NCBI GenBank assembly: GCA_009735695.1
Contig: SRSL01000001.1
Coordinates: 310,048 to 374,047, forward strand
Reading direction: 5' to 3'
Length of the DNA: 64,000 nucleotides
Origin: Christiangramia bathymodioli
Lineage (GTDB): Bacteria; Bacteroidota; Bacteroidia; Flavobacteriales; Flavobacteriaceae
The notes under the pieces: generated by a model
The model's input: the letters and a program-made list of their open reading frames with translations, nothing else
Databases searched by the model: none
Told to the model about the DNA's origin: nothing
Shown here: piece after piece, positions 1 through 9,732 of the stretch
How positions within the stretch are numbered: the stretch's first letter is position 1
How the letters are laid out: every line of letters begins with the position of its first letter
Translations under genes and position numbers: made by a program

Positions 1-1725
1 ACTAAGGTTTTTCACCGGGTCGACCGAAACCGAAAAAGTGCTGAGATTGATTGAGCTTAGTTTATCGTTATCCCCAACGTTCAGAAGCGCCGATGAGGCA
101 AGGCTCCTTCCCAGCACATCGGTGGTATTCGTAAGACTGGCTCCCAATTGTTCAACATCCCTCCTGTTTCCGCCCGTGATGATAAGCCGCGACTTATAAT
201 CGAGCATCAGTTTGGCGGAAATTCCGTATTTGAACTTATCATCATTGAAGCCATAAGCTCCATAACCTTCGATACGCCAGGGATCGTTCTGGCCAAAATA
301 GGTTCTTGCGCCCATTCTTACCCTTACTCCTTCCACTTCATTGAATCCGAAAGTTGAATAGACGGGGCCAAAATCCCAGCCGTCGAAATCCACATAGCCT
401 GACTCCAGTAATGTTGCAACATTGTATGCCCGCTTAAAAGCCCTTGTTTTAGTAAGTGTATCCAGCATCACGTAGATGCCTTTTTCATCCTTGTTCAGGC
501 TTTCGAGACGATTGACTTCCCAGAATTCATCAGTGCGATCGTATACGTACGACTGCGGATTATAAACTTCCTGCTGGTAAAAAGATTCGGGTTTTTTGAT
601 ATTAAATTCATAATCATCATAAAGCAGAGTTCGTTTCGCATAGATACCTTTGGAATCCTTCTTTTTGTTCAGACCAAAATCGGCCATAAAGAAATCGCGG
701 GTGATCAGGAAAATGGAATCGTTCATCACTTCATAATCCTGCTCGATATACACCTGTTTTACCCAGTTGATATTGGCATCTCTGGAGGTCTCCAGGTTGA
801 TCTTCTTCACCGCCCAGGTGGTGTCGTTAACCCAGAAATTCCCGCGGAACGTGAGCTCGTTCTCTCTCCTTGGATAATAAATAATATTATAACACCATTT
901 GTTATCCACAAAAGCACTATCGGAAAGTATATAATTATAGCTCTCAATACCGGTGGTGGAAACAGGGTTCACAAAGCTCTTATCGAAGAACTTGATGTAG
1001 GTCTTATAAATGTCGTAATCATCATAAATATCCTTTACGGCATCTATCAGGTTTCGATTTTCATTAAAACCTGAATTTTTGTTCCCTAGCAGCACTTCTT
1101 TCTTTCTTCCGGTCTCGTTATCACCGTAGACCCTGGAAACCGATTCATTGATAAATACCGGTAAATAGGTTTTACCCGTGACGCGGTTGGTATCGGCATA
1201 ATCAAAAATAAATTCCATCCCGTTAAAAACAGGATTTTTGATCACCGAACTATCCAGGCTATTCAGGTCGAACTGCAGTTTTTCATATTCTTTATAGGAA
1301 TACTGAGGAAAGGCATTTACGCCATTCTTTCTCCGGTTCGCCCATACCTTTCTCAAAATATCGATGGCCGGATTGTCCTTTTTGGAGGTTTTCCCGCGGT
1401 AGATCACCACTTCATCGAGGCTTGCGGCTTCCTCTTCCAAAATGATCTCCATATTTAGATTCACGGAAGATTCCAATGGAACCCTCAGCGTTTTATATCC
1501 TAAAAAAGAAACGACTATAGCTTCATAGGATCTTTCAGACTGCAGGTAGAATTCTCCGCCCTCATCGGTGGTGATCCCTTCTGAAGAATTTTCAAAAATG
1601 ACATTGGCAAAGGGCACGGTCTCTCCGGAAGTGCTTTTCACCACTCCGCCAACCTTGGTCTGCGCCAATAGGAAATTTAAACCACCGATGAAAAGCATCA
1701 GAAATAAAACGGCGCGCTTGCTCAT
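1..1725 (-). CDS. DUF5686 / carboxypeptidase-like regulatory domain outer-membrane protein (3' end outside window)
   Basis: The reading frame is open from an ATG at 1725 to the window edge, giving 575 codons without a stop, so the C-terminus is missing. The start encodes a signal peptide (MSKRAVLFLMLFIGG, cleavage near LLAQ), then a carboxypeptidase-D regulatory-like beta domain at about residues 23-110 (TKVGGVVKSTSGETVPFANV, with VSFLGYKT later). It is followed by the DUF5686 body, with the typical stretch YRGKTSKKDNPAIDILRKVW. In this family the second half is an outer-membrane beta-barrel; substrate and partners are unknown. The gene starts just downstream of the pdhB terminator on the same strand. 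The family call is from motif recognition, without a search; confidence in the coding region is high. Confidence 0.85.
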   Translation of the reverse strand, partial: MSKRAVLFLMLFIGGLNFLLAQTKVGGVVKSTSGETVPFANVIFENSSEGITTDEGGEFYLQSERSYEAIVVSFLGYKTLRVPLESSVNLNMEIILEEEAASLDEVVIYRGKTSKKDNPAIDILRKVWANRRKNGVNAFPQYSYKEYEKLQFDLNSLDSSVIKNPVFNGMEFIFDYADTNRVTGKTYLPVFINESVSRVYGDNETGRKKEVLLGNKNSGFNENRNLIDAVKDIYDDYDIYKTYIKFFDKSFVNPVSTTGIESYNYILSDSAFVDNKWCYNIIYYPRRENELTFRGNFWVNDTTWAVKKINLETSRDANINWVKQVYIEQDYEVMNDSIFLITRDFFMADFGLNKKKDSKGIYAKRTLLYDDYEFNIKKPESFYQQEVYNPQSYVYDRTDEFWEVNRLESLNKDEKGIYVMLDTLTKTRAFKRAYNVATLLESGYVDFDGWDFGPVYSTFGFNEVEGVRVRMGARTYFGQNDPWRIEGYGAYGFNDDKFKYGISAKLMLDYKSRLIITGGNRRDVEQLGASLTNTTDVLGRSLASSALLNVGDNDKLSSINLSTFSVSVDPVKNLS

Positions 1726-1731
1726 GTTCAG

Positions 1732-1766
1732 ACAAAAAAAAACTTCACCCCTCAGGATGAAGTTTC
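1732..1766 (-). terminator. Rho-independent terminator downstream of pdhB
   Basis: Read on the minus strand, the arms GAAACTTCA and TGAAGTTTT enclose a short loop (TCCTGAGGGG region) and are followed by a run of nine T. It lies about 20 bases after the pdhB stop and ends only a few bases before the ATG of the DUF5686 gene, so the latter's leader must overlap the hairpin or start inside it. Confidence 0.75.
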
Positions 1767-1785
1767 AAATATAAGTTGAAATCTG

Positions 1786-2766
1786 TTAGATATACATCAC
1801 CTTTTTTACGGCCTTGATCACGTCCTCGCTGTTAGGCAGCCACTCTTCTAGAAGCACTGGAGAATATGGCGCAGGAGTATCGGCAGTGTTAAGCTTCACG
1901 ATAGGAGCATCCAGGTAGTCGAAGGCATTTGCCTGCACCTGGTATGTGATCTCGGTCGCCACATTTCCAAATGGCCATGCCTCTTCAAGGATCACCAAAC
2001 GATTGGTCTTTTTAACCGATTCCAGGATGGTTTCATGATCCATTGGGCGAATAGTTCTAAGATCGATAATCTCACAGGAGATGTTTTCTTCTTCCTGAAG
2101 TTTTTCGGCAGCCTTATAAGCTTCCTTGATAATCTTTCCAAAAGAAACGATGGTTACATCGTTACCTTCTCTTTTGATATCGGCTTTTCCGATCTCGATC
2201 ACGTATTCATCTTCCGGCACTTCGCCTTTATCCCCATACATCTGCTCACTTTCCATAAAGATAACCGGATCGTCATCCCTGATGGCAGCCTTAAGAAGCC
2301 CTTTTGCATCATATGGATTTGAAGGGACAATTACTTTAAGACCGGGAGTATTGGCGTACCAGCTTTCAAAAGCCTGCGAGTGAGTCGCTCCCAACTGGCC
2401 AGCAGAACCTGTTGGCCCGCGAAACACGATTGGAATATTGAACTGTCCGCCACTCATCTGCCTCATTTTGGCAGCGTTATTAATGATCTGGTCGATACCA
2501 ACCAGTGAAAAGTTAAAGGTCATGAATTCAATGATAGGCCTGTTCCCGTTCATTGCCGAACCTACTCCGATTCCGGCGAAACCTAGCTCAGCGATTGGAG
2601 TGTCGATCACACGATCTGGACCAAATTCGTCTAACATCCCCTTTGAAGCTTTATATGCACCGTTGTATTCAGCAACTTCCTCACCCATTAAATAGATGCT
2701 TTCATCACGACGCATTTCCTCACTCATCGCTTCGGCAACAGCTTCTCTAAATTGAATTGTCCTCAT
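1786..2766 (-). CDS. pdhB: Pyruvate dehydrogenase E1 component, beta subunit
   Basis: 326 residues, normal length for a separate E1-beta subunit of the 2-oxoacid dehydrogenase family. It starts MRTIQFREAVAEAMSEEM and has the thiamine-diphosphate-side motifs GEEVAEYNGAYK (about 28-39), DTPIAELGFAGIGVGSAM (about 55-72) and the C-terminal transketolase domain with DLRTIRPMD and EEAWPFGN. With an alpha subunit and E2/E3 it would oxidatively decarboxylate pyruvate to acetyl-CoA in the cytoplasm. The alpha subunit is not in this window; in flavobacteria pdhA and pdhC usually sit together elsewhere, so the solitary pdhB is not surprising. Specificity for pyruvate rather than branched-chain oxoacids is inferred from overall resemblance. 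Confidence 0.93.
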   Translation of the reverse strand: MRTIQFREAVAEAMSEEMRRDESIYLMGEEVAEYNGAYKASKGMLDEFGPDRVIDTPIAELGFAGIGVGSAMNGNRPIIEFMTFNFSLVGIDQIINNAAKMRQMSGGQFNIPIVFRGPTGSAGQLGATHSQAFESWYANTPGLKVIVPSNPYDAKGLLKAAIRDDDPVIFMESEQMYGDKGEVPEDEYVIEIGKADIKREGNDVTIVSFGKIIKEAYKAAEKLQEEENISCEIIDLRTIRPMDHETILESVKKTNRLVILEEAWPFGNVATEITYQVQANAFDYLDAPIVKLNTADTPAPYSPVLLEEWLPNSEDVIKAVKKVMYI

Positions 2767-3071
2767 TATATACTTTGTTGTTTTTTATTCTTGCAACGCA
2801 AAAATAGTAATTCAATAAGGTATATGCCATATTTGCCGTTTAATTTTTTTGGAACTTCCTTTTTATTCAAATCACCTCGAGACATCCTGTTCAAATTCTC
2901 AAAATTTTAGAGACGATACTATACATCTGATCAAAAAATTAAACAATGACTAAGAATCCCTTAAAATGATCGCCAAATTTTTAGTCAAATTTATTATGCA
3001 TGCATAGCTTTTTTAAGTAAATTTTCTTACTTTCGTCAACGAAAACGTTTTATTAAAAAAGAACCTTATAT
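2767..3071. promoter_or_regulatory. Divergent promoter region between pdhB and etfB
   Basis: 305 bases without a gene. On the minus strand, TATTTTTG (2799-2806) fits the Bacteroidota -7 consensus TAnnTTTG and would put the pdhB start point about 30 bases before its ATG. On the plus strand, TACTTTCG (3028-3035) is one base off the consensus and would serve etfB. I saw no convincing -33 TTTG element at the right distance for either. The middle part is AT-rich, with no recognisable operator or riboswitch. Confidence 0.45.
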
Positions 3072-3818
3072 ATGAAAATCTTAGTATGTATTAGTCACGT
3101 ACCTGACACTACATCGAAAATCAATTTCACTGAAGGAGATACCAAATTCGATACAAATGGCGTACAGTTCGTTATTAACCCAAATGATGAGTTTGGTCTA
3201 ACCAGAGCGATGTGGTTTAAAGAAAAACAAGGTGCCAGCGTGGATGTTGTAAATGTAGGAGGAGCTGAAACCGAGCCGACCCTTAGAAAGGCCCTGGCTA
3301 TTGGTGCAGATACTGCTATAAGAGTGAATACTCCTGCTACCGATGGGTATCAGGTTGCCAAAGAACTTGCTAAAGTTGTTAAAGACGGCGGCTACGACCT
3401 TGTGATCGCCGGAAGAGAATCTATTGATTACAACGGCGGAATGGTACCGGGAATGCTTGCCGGATTGTTGGATGCTAATTTTATCAATAATTGCATCAGC
3501 CTTGAGATCGAAGGAGACAAGGCTAAAGCAGTGCGTGAGATCGACGGCGGAAAGGAAAGTCTTTCAGCTTCCTTACCATTGGTAATTGGCGGACAAAAAG
3601 GACTTGTCGAGGAAAGTGATCTTCGCATCCCGAACATGCGAGGGATCATGCAGGCAAGAAAAAAGCCTCTGAATGTAGTAGAACCTTCTGAAAGTTCCGC
3701 TAAAACCGAAGCGGTTAAATTTGAAAAACCTGCACCTAAAGGTGATGTAAAACTGGTAGATCCAGATAACCTGGACGAATTGATAGACCTGCTTCATAAT
3801 GAGGCTAAGGCTATCTAA
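3072..3818 (+). CDS. etfB: Electron transfer flavoprotein, beta subunit
   Basis: 248 residues, the usual EtfB length. The start MKILVCISHVPDTTSKINF, the segment INPNDEFGLTRAMW and the family signature region VIAGRESIDYNGGMVPGMLA are typical of EtfB, which holds AMP and contacts the FAD of EtfA. The heterodimer takes electrons from acyl-CoA dehydrogenases and related flavoproteins and passes them to ETF-quinone oxidoreductase. etfA follows after 43 bases on the same strand, so the two form one operon ending at the hairpin at 4852. Confidence 0.95.
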   Translation: MKILVCISHVPDTTSKINFTEGDTKFDTNGVQFVINPNDEFGLTRAMWFKEKQGASVDVVNVGGAETEPTLRKALAIGADTAIRVNTPATDGYQVAKELAKVVKDGGYDLVIAGRESIDYNGGMVPGMLAGLLDANFINNCISLEIEGDKAKAVREIDGGKESLSASLPLVIGGQKGLVEESDLRIPNMRGIMQARKKPLNVVEPSESSAKTEAVKFEKPAPKGDVKLVDPDNLDELIDLLHNEAKAI

Positions 3819-3861
3819 AAAAGCTCACCAGAATTAATTACAAATCTTAAACTAAAGAAAC

Positions 3862-4830
3862 ATGTCAGTTTTAGCATATATAGAATCAGAAGAAGGAAAA
3901 TTCAAGAAGGCTTCCTACGAGGTTGCTTCTTACGCGAAAGCAGTGGCCGATGAGATGGGAACCGATCTTACTGCTGTTGTTTTCAATATCGAGGATACTT
4001 CCGAATTAGGAACATACGGAGTGAACAAGGTGCTGAAGATCAGCAATGATAAATTAGCGAATTTTAACGCTGAAGCCTACGCCGATGCCTTAAAGCAGGC
4101 TGCTGAAAAAGAAGGAAGCAAGGTGGTGGTTTTAAGCCAGAGCGCGAACAGCAAATATCTGGCTCCACTTCTTAGTGTAAACCTGGAAGCAGGATACGCA
4201 TCTAACGTGGTTGCACTTCCGGAAAGCACCGACCCGTTTACGGTAAAAAGAACAGCTTTTACCAACAAGGCCTTCAACTTTACCAAAATAGCTACCGATG
4301 TTAAGATCGTAGGCTTATCTAAAAACGCATTCGGATTGAAAGAAAGTCAGGGAGAGGCCAGCGTAGAAGAATTTAGCCCGAATCTTTCAGATGAAGATTT
4401 CACAGTGAACGTAGAATCGGTTGATAAGGCTACCAATAAAGTGACTATTGCCGATGCCGAAATAGTAGTTTCAGGAGGACGCGGATTAAAAGGGCCTGAA
4501 AACTGGGGAATGATCGAAGAAATGGCCGATATTTTAGGTGCAGCTACTGCCTGTTCCAAACCGGTAAGCGATATGGGATGGAGACCTCATAGCGAGCACG
4601 TAGGCCAGACTGGTAAGCCAGTTGCTTCAAATCTTTATATTGCAGTAGGTATTTCAGGAGCTATCCAGCACCTTGCAGGTATCAACGCCGCGAAAACCAA
4701 GGTAGTGATCAACAATGATCCGGAAGCGCCGTTTTTCAAGGCTGCAGACTACGGAGTTGTTGGTGATGCCTTCGAAGTAGTACCGAAGCTCAATGAAAAA
4801 TTGAAGGAATTTAAAGAGAAAAACGCATAA
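3862..4830 (+). CDS. etfA: Electron transfer flavoprotein, alpha subunit
   Basis: 322 residues, normal for EtfA. An N-terminal ETF alpha/beta domain (about 1-180) is followed by the FAD-binding C-terminal domain, which starts at [14 protein letters not shown] (about 203-216) and contains [34 protein letters not shown] and [21 protein letters not shown], all hallmark FAD-contact segments. It pairs with the etfB product just upstream. No missing motif and no frame problem were seen. Confidence 0.96.
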   Translation: MSVLAYIESEEGKFKKASYEVASYAKAVADEMGTDLTAVVFNIEDTSELGTYGVNKVLKISNDKLANFNAEAYADALKQAAEKEGSKVVVLSQSANSKYLAPLLSVNLEAGYASNVVALPESTDPFTVKRTAFTNKAFNFTKIATDVKIVGLSKNAFGLKESQGEASVEEFSPNLSDEDFTVNVESVDKATNKVTIADAEIVVSGGRGLKGPENWGMIEEMADILGAATACSKPVSDMGWRPHSEHVGQTGKPVASNLYIAVGISGAIQHLAGINAAKTKVVINNDPEAPFFKAADYGVVGDAFEVVPKLNEKLKEFKEKNA

Positions 4831-4851
4831 TTTTCCTAAATTGCGAGCCAT

Positions 4852-4902
4852 AAAAGGGCTGTTTAAATCTGGCGATTTGTCCTTATTTAGACAGCCTTTT
4901 TA
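4852..4902 (+). terminator. Intrinsic terminator after etfA
   Basis: The arms AAAAGGGCTGTTTAAAT and ATTTAGACAGCCTTTTT face each other across a loop of about 17 bases and end in a T-run. It sits 20 bases after the etfA stop and just before the bifunctional nuclease gene. Confidence 0.75.
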
Positions 4903-4916
4903 ACTTATTGTAGTAT

Positions 4917-5543
4917 ATGAGTTTAGTGCGACTGAATATAAAGGGAATATCTTATAGTCAAACACAAAACGGAGCTTACGCCCTAATCCTAAGTGAAGTG
5001 GAGGGTGAAAGAAAGCTACCAATTGTGATCGGGGCATTCGAAGCACAATCTATTGCTATCGCCCTGGAAAAGGAGATCAAACCTCCCAGGCCTCTTACCC
5101 ACGATCTTTTCAAGAATTTTTCAGACCGGTTCGAGATCGTCATAAAGCAGGTGATCATTCATAAACTTGTTGACGGCGTTTTCTATTCCAGCCTTATTTG
5201 TGAGCGCGATGGGGTCGAAGAGATCATCGATGCGCGTACCAGTGACGCCATTGCCCTCGCCTTGCGATTCAACGCACCTATCTTCACCTATAAAAACATT
5301 CTCGACAAAGCGGGGATCTATTTAAAGGCCGAAGAGAAAGAGCGCGAAAAAAAGGCAAAGGAAGAGGAAGAGATCATCGAAGACGAATTGTTGAAGGAAG
5401 AGATCGAGATCAAATCGCAAGACACTTCAGATTATAAAAAAATGTCCCTGGAAGAATTAAAAGAATTGCTTAGCCAGGCCGTTAGTCAGGAAGACTACGA
5501 AAAAGCAGCCCGAATCAGGGACGAAATTTCCAAAAGAAAATAA
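4917..5543 (+). CDS. Bifunctional nuclease family protein (DUF151) with C-terminal UVR motif
   Basis: 208 residues in two parts. Residues 1-130 match the bifunctional nuclease (BFN, DUF151) domain: YSQTQNGAYALILSEVEGERKLPIVIG, AIALEKEIKPPRPLTHDL and DARTSDAIALALRFNAPIF (quoted in pieces). A charged linker (about 138-165) leads to a UvrB/UvrC-type motif at about 172-206 (MSLEELKELLSQAV, DYEKAARIRDEISKRK). BFN proteins degrade DNA and RNA in plants; the bacterial role is not well defined, and the UVR motif suggests a protein-protein contact. The nucleoside transporter gene starts 6 bases after the stop, so the pair is cotranscribed and may link nucleic-acid breakdown with nucleoside uptake (inference). 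Confidence 0.85.
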   Translation: MSLVRLNIKGISYSQTQNGAYALILSEVEGERKLPIVIGAFEAQSIAIALEKEIKPPRPLTHDLFKNFSDRFEIVIKQVIIHKLVDGVFYSSLICERDGVEEIIDARTSDAIALALRFNAPIFTYKNILDKAGIYLKAEEKEREKKAKEEEEIIEDELLKEEIEIKSQDTSDYKKMSLEELKELLSQAVSQEDYEKAARIRDEISKRK

Positions 5544-5549
5544 CCCAAA

Positions 5550-7250
5550 ATGAACAAGACCTGGTGCTGTTTTATACTGATCGTATGCTCAATTACATCA
5601 GTTTTCTCTCAAACCATTTCCAAAACCTGGCAACTCGAACAAAAAACCTCTGCCTCACAATCTATTTTCGGCGAGGCTGATGAACTGAATTTTGATGAAG
5701 GAACTTTTAATTTCCTGGATTCAGAAAGTCAGGACACGCTTGCTTCAGGAGATTATATTTACCAGAACAAACTTCTGGTTCTATTCTATAATAATCCCAA
5801 GGACAGTATTCAGAACATCAGAATCTCTGAGCTCACAGATAATAGTTTGAACATTGCCTATGCAGGTGAGGAGTTTCAACTCCAAGCCAGTGAACTTCAG
5901 GCAACCGAGGCGGTACCCGCCGAAATCGCCAAAGAAATGATTCCCAGCCAGGGAATTACTACTACCGGACTAATGAGAGGTTTGCTTGGAATGTTCATTT
6001 TAATTGGGATCGCATTTTTATTTTCCAGCAATAAAAGAGCTATTAACTGGAAAACTGTTGGCCTTGGCCTGGCAGCCCAGCTCCTTCTCGCCATTGGTGT
6101 TTTAAAGATAACCGTGGTACAGCGCGTCTTTGAATTTGTTGGAAGCGTTTTCGTGCTTATTCTGGATTTTACAGCTGCTGGAAGTGAATTTCTTTTGGGA
6201 GGAATGATGGACGTAGATAGTTTTGGTTTCATTTTCCTTTTCCAGGTACTCCCTACAATTATATTTTTCTCTGCTTTGACTTCGGTTCTTTTCTACCTGG
6301 GAGTTATCCAAATCGTTGTTAAAGGCCTCGCCTGGGTACTTACCAAATTGCTTGGCATCTCAGGACCTGAAAGTTTAAGTGTCGCCGGGAACATTTTCCT
6401 AGGACAAACTGAAGCACCGCTGATGATCAAGGCTTACCTGGAGCGAATGACCAGGTCTGAGATCCTCCTGGTTATGGTTGGGGGAATGGCGACTGTAGCA
6501 GGTGGCGTACTGGCCGCTTATATTGGTTTTCTAGGTGGGGATGACCCTGCCTTAAGACTACAATTCGCGAAACATCTTTTAGCAGCTTCGGTAATGGCTG
6601 CTCCCGGCGCGATTGTGATTTCTAAAATATTATACCCGCAGCAGGAAGCTGTTAATACAAACGTGGAAGTGTCTTCTGAAAAAATAGGTTCAAACATTCT
6701 TGATGCTATTGCCAACGGAACCACCGAAGGATTAAAACTGGCTGCGAACGTTGGAGCCATGCTGCTGGTTTTTATCGCCTTTATCGCCATGATCAATTAC
6801 ATCCTGGGCTGGTTTGGCGGTCTCACAAGCCTAAACGACCTCATGGCGACCTATACCCCTTATGCCCAGTTTTCTTTAGAGTCTATTCTGGGACTTATTT
6901 TCGCCCCGTTGATGTGGGTGATTGGGGTAGCTAAAGAAGATATGATGCTAATGGGTCAACTGCTGGGAATTAAGCTGGCGGCGAGCGAATTCGTGGGTTA
7001 TGTGCAACTGGCAGATTTAAAGAACCCGGCCAATGCACTTAGCCTAAACTATGAAAAATCGGTGATCATGGCCACTTATATGTTATGTGGATTTGCCAAT
7101 TTCGCATCTATAGGAATACAGATTGGTGGAATTGGATCCCTGGCTCCTGGTCAACGAAAAACACTTTCAGAATTCGGAATGAAAGCCCTTATTGGAGGTA
7201 CTTTAGCCTCGCTTCTTTCGGCTACCATCGCCGGGATGATCATTGGTTAA
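5550..7250 (+). CDS. Concentrative nucleoside transporter (CNT/NupC family) with secreted-type N-terminal extension
   Basis: 566 residues, longer than the roughly 400 of NupC. Residues 1-20 form a signal peptide (ITSVFSQ), about 21-130 are a hydrophilic, beta-rich extension, and the CNT core starts near residue 137. The core shows the NupC signature GNIFLGQTEAPLMIKAYLE, the gate domain and a C-terminal half with ANVGAMLLVFIAFIAMIN and ATYMLCGFANFASIGIQIGG. CNT proteins import nucleosides with sodium or protons across the inner membrane. The extension would lie in the periplasm; similar ones occur in Bacteroidota CNT proteins, but its function is unknown. The gene is coupled to the upstream nuclease. 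Confidence 0.92.
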   Translation: MNKTWCCFILIVCSITSVFSQTISKTWQLEQKTSASQSIFGEADELNFDEGTFNFLDSESQDTLASGDYIYQNKLLVLFYNNPKDSIQNIRISELTDNSLNIAYAGEEFQLQASELQATEAVPAEIAKEMIPSQGITTTGLMRGLLGMFILIGIAFLFSSNKRAINWKTVGLGLAAQLLLAIGVLKITVVQRVFEFVGSVFVLILDFTAAGSEFLLGGMMDVDSFGFIFLFQVLPTIIFFSALTSVLFYLGVIQIVVKGLAWVLTKLLGISGPESLSVAGNIFLGQTEAPLMIKAYLERMTRSEILLVMVGGMATVAGGVLAAYIGFLGGDDPALRLQFAKHLLAASVMAAPGAIVISKILYPQQEAVNTNVEVSSEKIGSNILDAIANGTTEGLKLAANVGAMLLVFIAFIAMINYILGWFGGLTSLNDLMATYTPYAQFSLESILGLIFAPLMWVIGVAKEDMMLMGQLLGIKLAASEFVGYVQLADLKNPANALSLNYEKSVIMATYMLCGFANFASIGIQIGGIGSLAPGQRKTLSEFGMKALIGGTLASLLSATIAGMIIG

Positions 7251-7379
7251 ATTAGCATTTCTGAAGTAAAGTTTTAGAAAACTTTCTCAAATTATTTTCT
7301 TCCAGGTATTTCAATACTTCTAAATTATAGACGATGCCTTTTTTTTGGCATTGGTAGATAGAAGTTTAAAATATTTGCA

Positions 7380-8351
7380 ATGGAAGAGAAAAACAATAAA
7401 AAGCTTAACAGAGGAGAAGAAGCTCAGTGGCCGCATCAAATTCCTTTTAAAGGATGGAAAGATATTGGCAAAAGAGTGATTAATGAAATGAAGGTAGACC
7501 ACGTGCAGATCGTTTCGGCCGGTGTCGCCTTTTATTTTTTCCTGAGCATCTTTCCAACCATAGTCGCGGCGATTTCAATTTATACCTTGGTATTGGAACC
7601 CGCACAGATTCAGGATCAGATCTCACGCCTTAATCTTATCTTACCCTCGAAAGCTTATGGAATGATCACCGATTTTCTACAACCTGTTATACAGCAGAGT
7701 CGGTCAGAAATAAGCTGGGGCCTTTTGGTTAGTGTATTAATTAGTATATGGAGTGCCAATAAAGGTACCAGCGCCCTGTTCCAGGGAATCAATATTGCAT
7801 ACGATGAGATGGATAACCGGAATTTTTTCAAAAAGAATCTCTTAACCCTGCTTTTCACCCTGGGCGGAGTGGTAATAGGCTTGTTAAGCTTACTCATAAT
7901 CATCTTTTTCCCATTGTTCATTCATAAATTCGGCCTGCCAGCGGGAATTGAAAAGGTAATAACCTGGCTACGTTGGGTAATTCTTGGTCTCATAATCATC
8001 GGGAGCCTTAGCCTGGTTTACAAGATCGCCCCATTTAGAAGAAATCCGCGTTTTAGATGGGTTAGTTGGGGAGCCTTTCTAGGAACAATGGTATGGCTTG
8101 GGGGATCTATGTTATTCTCCTGGTATGTTAGCAGTTTTGGAAGTTATGAAGATCTGTATGGCAGTTTTGCCGCTGTTGCGATTATGATGCTTTGGTTGTT
8201 TTTAACCGCCTTCATCGTACTGATGGGAGCCGAGATCAATTCAGAAATGGAACATCAAACCAGGTACGACACCACGATAGGCGAGAACCGGCCTATGGGA
8301 GAGCGCAACGCATATCATGCAGATCATTGTGCGGTGGATAAAACTGAATAG
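7380..8351 (+). CDS. YihY/virulence factor BrkB family inner-membrane protein
   Basis: 323 residues with about six membrane segments. The YihY/BrkB pattern is clear: VSAGVAFYFFLSIFPTIVAA (about 46-65), SWGLLVSVLISIWSANKG, GINIAYDEMDNRNFF and YGSFAAVAIMMLWLFLTAF, followed by the conserved LMGAEINSEMEHQ. The family was once called RNase BN by mistake; its real role is unknown. It stands alone between the transporter and thyA. The basic N-terminus and hydrophilic tail face the cytoplasm by the positive-inside rule. Confidence 0.9.
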   Translation: MEEKNNKKLNRGEEAQWPHQIPFKGWKDIGKRVINEMKVDHVQIVSAGVAFYFFLSIFPTIVAAISIYTLVLEPAQIQDQISRLNLILPSKAYGMITDFLQPVIQQSRSEISWGLLVSVLISIWSANKGTSALFQGINIAYDEMDNRNFFKKNLLTLLFTLGGVVIGLLSLLIIIFFPLFIHKFGLPAGIEKVITWLRWVILGLIIIGSLSLVYKIAPFRRNPRFRWVSWGAFLGTMVWLGGSMLFSWYVSSFGSYEDLYGSFAAVAIMMLWLFLTAFIVLMGAEINSEMEHQTRYDTTIGENRPMGERNAYHADHCAVDKTE

Positions 8352-8485
8352 TCAGATTACCAAATCGTTGATATCAGGTTAATAAATACCCGATTTTAAG
8401 AATAAAAATTGCCCGGGTTCCTACCTGTTTTCTTATTTTTATTGGAATTAAAATCGAAGTAATTTCTCCCAAAAAGTCTCTTTAA

Positions 8486-9310
8486 ATGAAGCAATATCAC
8501 GACCTACTAAAGCATGTTCTGGAACATGGGGCCGAGAAAGGCGACCGCACCGGTACCGGCACTAAAAGCGTATTCGGATACCAGATGCGATTTGATCTAA
8601 GCGAAGGTTTCCCAATGGTAACCACCAAAAAACTTCATTTGAAATCGATCATCCACGAATTGCTTTGGTTCCTGAAAGGCGATACGAATATTGATTATTT
8701 AAAAGAGAACGGAGTAAGGATCTGGAATGAATGGGCCGATGAAAACGGAGATCTTGGGCCTGTTTACGGACATCAATGGAGAAACTGGAATAGCGAGGAA
8801 ATAGACCAGATCAAAGAAATCGTGGAAACGCTGAAGACCAATCCTAATAGTCGAAGAATGCTGGTTTCAGCCTGGAACCCTTCGGTCCTGCCAGATACCA
8901 CAAAATCATTTTCAGAAAATGTTGCAAATGGAAAGGCTGCCCTTCCCCCCTGCCATGCTTTCTTTCAGTTTTATGTGGCCAATGGAAAATTATCCTGCCA
9001 GTTATACCAGAGATCTGCCGATATCTTTCTTGGTGTACCTTTCAATATAGCCTCTTATGCTCTTCTAACGATGATGATGGCACAGGTATGCGGATATGAG
9101 CCGGGAGATTTCATCCACAGCTTTGGTGATGCACATATTTACAGCAACCATATGGAACAGGTAGAACTGCAGCTGAGCCGGGAACCCAGACCATTACCAA
9201 CCATGAAGATCAACCCAGAAGTGAAAGATATTTTTGAATTTAAGTTTGAAGATTTTATTTTAGAGGATTATGATCCGCATCCGGCGATAAAAGCCAGGGT
9301 TGCGGTATAG
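8486..9310 (+). CDS. thyA: Thymidylate synthase
   Basis: 274 residues against about 264 in E. coli. It makes dTMP from dUMP with methylene-tetrahydrofolate. The catalytic cysteine is Cys156 in [12 protein letters not shown]; the dUMP phosphate arginines are in RTGTGT (about 21-26) and [31 protein letters not shown] and HIYSNHMEQ complete the active site. A small insertion (about residues 137-150, [13 protein letters not shown]) precedes the catalytic loop. Dihydrofolate reductase, which recycles the product dihydrofolate, is encoded at 14825 in the same orientation but not in the same operon. Confidence 0.97.
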   Translation: MKQYHDLLKHVLEHGAEKGDRTGTGTKSVFGYQMRFDLSEGFPMVTTKKLHLKSIIHELLWFLKGDTNIDYLKENGVRIWNEWADENGDLGPVYGHQWRNWNSEEIDQIKEIVETLKTNPNSRRMLVSAWNPSVLPDTTKSFSENVANGKAALPPCHAFFQFYVANGKLSCQLYQRSADIFLGVPFNIASYALLTMMMAQVCGYEPGDFIHSFGDAHIYSNHMEQVELQLSREPRPLPTMKINPEVKDIFEFKFEDFILEDYDPHPAIKARVAV

Positions 9311-9336
9311 TTAAACCTTTAAAATTTATAATCAGT

Positions 9337-9714
9337 ATGAAGAAGTTAGTAGTTATCGCATGTTTTTTAGTTGGAGGCCTGGGCATGGCAAATGCACAGC
9401 AAACATCACCAGTTTGGCCTGGATGTGAGAATGCCGAAGACGTAAAAAAATGTTTTAACCAAAAACTGTCACAACACGTAAGAGAGAATTATGAATACCC
9501 AAAGAATGACGCCGGCGAGTATGTTCGCGGGAAGGTGACCATTTCTTTCCAGATCGACGAAAACGGAGAGGTAGCTGTAAATTCAATAGAAGGTGATAAG
9601 CCTCAGGTAAATGAAGCTGCAAGGGAAATGATCATGGAAATTCCAAAAATGGAACCTGGAACCCTCAATGGGGAACCAGATGCACGGAATTTTACCGTAC
9701 CTTTTAATTTCTAA
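9337..9714 (+). CDS. Small secreted TonB C-terminal-like protein, copy 1
   Basis: 125 residues: a signal peptide (1-20, GMANAQQ), a short segment with two cysteines (PGCENAEDVKKCFNQ), and a TonB-C-like fold (about 50-125) with GKVTISFQIDENGEV and AAREMIMEIPKMEPG. Full TonB proteins have an inner-membrane anchor and a proline-rich spacer, both absent here, so this is probably a free periplasmic protein rather than an energy transducer. It is followed 18 bases later by a paralogue of the same layout, and starts 26 bases after thyA. Confidence 0.8.
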   Translation: MKKLVVIACFLVGGLGMANAQQTSPVWPGCENAEDVKKCFNQKLSQHVRENYEYPKNDAGEYVRGKVTISFQIDENGEVAVNSIEGDKPQVNEAAREMIMEIPKMEPGTLNGEPDARNFTVPFNF

Positions 9715-9732
9715 ACTTTTAAAAAAACAATT

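Noticed and set aside
7332-7356. Hairpin ATGCC ... GGCAT with a T8 loop ahead of the YihY gene as terminator
   Set aside because: The T-run is in the loop rather than after the stem, and the stem is only five pairs.
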